14,168 nt of DNA. Source: Baffinella frigidus. Lineage: Eukaryota; Cryptophyceae; Cryptomonadales; Baffinellaceae. The notes beneath the pieces are model-generated. The model saw nothing but the letters and a program-made list of their open reading frames with translations. It did no database searches and had not been told where the DNA came from. The stretch covers positions 53,937-68,104 of the forward strand of contig MU646493.1 of NCBI GenBank assembly GCA_026770585.1, in the 5' to 3' direction. Positions 6,617-10,693 of this stretch are shown piece after piece. Position numbers and translations under genes: made by a program. Numbering within the stretch: position 1 is the first letter of the stretch; each line of letters begins with the position of its first letter.

Positions 6617-9600
6617 CTGCGCACTCCGCATAATTCAGCACACTTATCCCTTAAGTGGCGAGTAGGTGCATACGCTCTACGGTAGGGCCCTCTAAGACCT
6701 GCCTAGGGCGAGTCAGGGCGATTAATCGCCCGTCCGCCACTTAAGGGATAGGGCAACGTCCTGAAAACCGGGTAGTTGGGCGTACGGTATTGCCTACGGT
6801 AGGCCGTAGGGCTCCTAGGACCTAATGTTTCGTATGACCCCCCCTAGGCCCCTACGGCTTACCGTAGGCAATACCGTAGGCTGAACTACCCGGTGTTCAT
6901 GACGTTGGCGTACAGGGGTACCTCGCTCATAAGAAACCAACCCCCCCTAGGACCCTACAGTAGGACCATGCCTAGGGCCCTATGGTGGTCCTAGGGGGGG
7001 GGGCGGTTTCTTATGAGCGAGGTACCCCTGTATGAACACGGGATTGGGCACCCACCAGCGACGCGCGGTCACGGCAACCGAGCAACGCCTGAGTCCACAG
7101 CACACGCGCAACACCTCAGTGCTCGAAAGGAACACGCAAGGCAGTCACGACCGACCGTCTGGCTTCGGCGTCCGCGTGACCGGTCACGCGGGCGTTCACG
7201 AGCCTGCCGGCGGGGCTGTTCCACGGCAACCGAGCAACGCCTGAGTCCACAGCACACGCGCAACACCTGGGTGCACAGCACAGCACACGAGCAACGTATC
7301 CCTCAAGTGCCCATGCCGCCAAATTTGACGGCCAAGAGGTCCTAGGCAGGTCCTAGGGCCCTACCGTAGGGCGTATGAGCCTACTGGTCACTTGAGGGGT
7401 ACGTGGAGAGCAGCAGCAGCGCGCAGGACGGGGTCTACACCCTACCTACACCCTACAACCTACAACCTACCCTAACCTACCCACACCCTACCTGCACCCT
7501 ACACCCTACACCCCGGGGTGCCCGCCAGTGGGATGCACCCCAGCCCCGCTCAGGAATCCCCGGCACCGATCAGGACTGATCGCGAGCCCTTACGGCATCC
7601 CTTCAAAACCATGCATGCAGGCGCGTGCGCTACAGGGGTACCTCGCTCATACGAAACGCCCACCCCCCTAGGACCACCATAGGGCCTTGGACATAGGCCT
7701 ACTGTAGGGTCCTGGGGGGGGGCGGTTTCTTGTGAGCGAGGTACCCCTCCGCTGTCGAGCCAACTCGGCACATATAAGAGAGTCAGGACCGGGATTCCGG
7801 TCCTGGCTTTTCATTTTGAAAGTGCATTTCCTTCAGGATTCAGGTTCAAGTTTTTAAAATTGTGTCCCGTCCTCGCTCGGAAGCGGGTACGACATCTCTT
7901 CAAAAGCATGGAATCAGGCGCGTGTGCTGGCGCTCGAAGAGCATATTTTCGTGTCAGGACCGGGTCCCGGATGGGCCCGCCTCAGAAGAAAAGGGCTCCA
8001 AGGTACCCAGTCATCACACACGGACCGCTGCTCTCCGCGCGGGAGGTGTGCGTGGGTATCTAGGCTCGAAGGGCCGTTGAGGACGCAAGGGTATGAGGCC
8101 TGACGAAAGACAAGAGCCTCCGTGCGACACGCGCGGGGCGTGTGGCGTTGAGAGTGTCCGAGTGCTCTCCGCGCGCGACCAGGAGACTTTATCCGGGGAA
8201 CCCTATTTTTCTTTAGTTTGAGGTCAACGAAAATTACTACACGGTTCGTTCTTATTAGTAATATTAAAGCAGTTGTGTAGTAATTTTCCTTGCCATCAAA
8301 CTAAAGAAAAATAGGTTTCCCCGGATAAGACCGAGCCCCGCCGCGGATTTCAAACAACAATAACATACGACAGTCCTCTGTATCCGAAACGCCCTACAAC
8401 CGCAAGATACCGGATGAAAACCTGATCCGATCGAAATATCCCCGCCGGAACCATCTTCCCGCTGCACCAAATCCTTTGGCTCGCTAGGAACACGCAAGGC
8501 AGTCACGACCGACCGTCTGGCTCACCGTCTGGATCCGTTCACAAGCCTGCCGGCGGGGCTGTTTGCGGCAACATTCCCTACATCCCGTGTCGAGACATTC
8601 CCGACCCTGACAAGGTAAGCAAGCAGAAGTGGTGGGTGGGTGGAAGGAGGGGAGCGCAGAGAGCTATGCCAAATGGCATAGCTCTTGTCTCTGAGGCGGG
8701 CCCGTTTCTTAAGGCTCACAGACTTTTGTATCACCCAACTCAAGGCTCAAGGGCCTCATTTAGGACCTGTATCGAGAGTAATGAAGAAAGAAGGAGGAGG
8801 GGGCGTGGGGTGTTGGGTGTTGGGTGTTGGGTGTAGGGTGTAGGGTGTAGGGTGTTGGGTGTAGGGTGTAGGGTGTAGGGTGTAGGGTGTGGGGTGTAGG
8901 GTGTAGGGTGTAGGGGGGTGTAGGGGGGTGTAGGGTGTAGGGTGTAGGGTGTAGGGTTTAGGGAACATAGGATGTGGGGGTAAGCGACCTGGGGAAGTAC
9001 AAGTCGTCTTGCGATTCGTCAGCGAGGAACGCCTCGAGCTTCGATTCCAGTTCTTGTTTGATCTCATCCTCGCTCCGCTGCTCCTTGCGACTGCGGTCCA
9101 AGGTTCTCTTCTGAGTTGGGCCCGCGCCAGGGGTGCCAGGGGTCGAGCTTCCGAACAGCTACCATTCATCACATGCGAAAAGACGCGAGATGACGGCATG
9201 AGATGAGATGCGAGCGTTCTAGCGCCCCATGCTGCAGGGCTCGATTTGCCTTGTGTCAGCATGGGCAATGGCGTCTGCCGTGTACCCCTTAAGTGGCGAG
9301 CTGGTCAAATTTGACCAGCAACAGGCCATACGCAGGTCGTAGGGCCCCATAATTTGACCAGCAACAGGCCACGGTAGGGCGTATGAGCCTACTCGCCACT
9401 TAAGGAATACTGCATCGCATGGTTCGGAGGTGCAGAGGTTGATGCATGCACCATCATTCGAGAACATCACGGCTAGGTGTCGTGAAAATCGGGTGCTTAT
9501 CACTGGAATTTCCACAAACGTGTGCATCGCTTCCGTATGCTGCACTTTGTGCAGCATGCATACGAGGGGGGGAGGGTGTCGTGTCATGCCCTGTGGCTAC

Positions 9601-10655
9601 ACCAAGTCCTCTGGTGTCAACCTAAACTAACCTAGGTCGAGCCTCCATTTTAATGAGGAGGGGCCAACGCATCAGGAACGGCAGGCTCGTGAACGCCCGC
9701 GTGACCGGTCACGCGGACGCCGAAGCCAGACGGTCGGTCGTGACTGCCTTGCGGCGTGCGGGCGGGGTGGCAGTACCCAGAGGTCGGGGAGTTGCCCCGA
9801 TCGGTGATGAGGAGGTCCGCGGCGATGAGGACGTGGTCGGATGGCTCTGCGGCGGTGGGCAGCGGCCCGCCCGCCACCGACACCTGCTTCACCCCCTGCA
9901 CCTCCACCCCTGCGTTCCCGAGGGATGCGAACCACTTAGGGATCTCGCGTGGGGGACAGCGGTTCATATTGACAGGGTCCAGAGAGACCGTGGTTGAAAT
10001 TGACAGCGGGTGAGAGATTGACAGCGGGTGAGAGGGCCAGCGGTTCAGGTCTCGCCTGGGAGAGAGGTGTGTCGTGAGGGACAGACAGCGGTTCAGGACG
10101 TCCTGAACCACGAAGAGGCTTGCTGGAGGTTTTCCATCTCGAAAGATAACTGAACCAGTTCCCTAATTAGACCTGTTAATTCATTTAGGATGCCTAATTA
10201 AATCTAGCAATTGCTCCTATTCAATCTTTATTTGAAAATGAGCTGATTCAGTTATCTTCCGAGATGAGCTTGGGCGGCGCGCTTACGTAGCGTGTGTGCT
10301 TCCGGGTTGCGGGTTGCGGGCTGAGGTTCGCGGAAGGGGCTCCAGACCGTCAGAGCAGAAGATGTAGTCGAGGCAGTCCTTGAACTCCTCATCGCTCCCT
10401 CTCGTGAACCCCCAGTTTGTGATCTCCGGCTCGCGGCCGTTGGCCTCCTTGTACGCACTCTTCATGGCGTATTCCACCTGCTCCCACCCGGGCGAGTATT
10501 TCTGAGAAATACGATTTCGGGGACCACCGATGCGATTTTTGGTGCATCTTAAGGCTATATATCGTGAAGTTACTACTAGAAAAGACCAGCATGAACAGCC
10601 CTTAAGCCTTAATATCACCAGCATTGTGTCACTCAGGAATACTCGCCGTGATGAG

Positions 10656-10693
<38 letters not shown>

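Larger units (their letters stand above)
6617..8988 (-). other. Intron 6, a 2.4-kb element-packed intron
   Basis: This 2372-bp intron runs from GTCGCT to GCGCAG. It holds A5, D and B4 in a chain, then E1, A6, a telomere-like array, B5, F1, E2 and another telomere-like array beside the donor. CAGGTCGCT occurs at both splice junctions (plus-strand AGCGACCTG at 8983-8991 and 6611-6619). Confidence 0.7.
9148..9776 (-). other. Intron 5 (boundaries tentative)
   Basis: This is a proposed 629-bp intron from GTACTG to CGGAAG. It contains element E3 next to the donor, family A copy A7 and a short hairpin at 9537-9557. The acceptor choice is driven by phase and has a poor pyrimidine tract. Confidence 0.4.
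9910..10347 (-). other. Intron 4
   Basis: This 438-bp intron runs from GTCTGG to AACGCAG. It carries element G1 and a GACAGCGG-type repeat cluster with a perfect 20-bp palindrome. Confidence 0.78.

Noticed and set aside
7013-7345. A 110-codon plus-strand open frame starting MSEVPLY.
   Set aside because: It starts in the B4 end and crosses E1 and the flanking direct repeats into A6. It is repeat-derived.
8333-8486. Possible exon on the minus strand (SEPKDLVQREDGSGGDIS) between a TTCCTAG acceptor in E2 and the GTC end of F1, in phase with exon 6.
   Set aside because: Joining exon 6 directly to exon 7 restores a canonical R3H domain, whereas this segment would interrupt it and has low G/C third positions. 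It might be a cryptic exon.
8600-8625. Consensus-like plus-strand splice donor CCTGACAAGGTAAGCAAG.
   Set aside because: No supporting plus-strand exon lies before it, and it falls inside intron 6 of the minus-strand gene.
8958-8990. Reading exon 6 through to TAA 8958 as the gene's end.
   Set aside because: It would leave half an R3H domain. The donor CAG|GTCGCT joins exon 7 perfectly, so this is at most an intron-retention product.
8756-9268. A 170-codon minus-strand open frame.
   Set aside because: A large part is the translated telomere-like array (TPYTLHP repeats), and the rest is a shifted frame over exon 6.
9410-9587. Open minus frame (MHTFVEIPVISTRFSRHLAV) in intron 5.
   Set aside because: It runs into the end of element A7 and has no domain. 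Its codon use is unlike the real exons.
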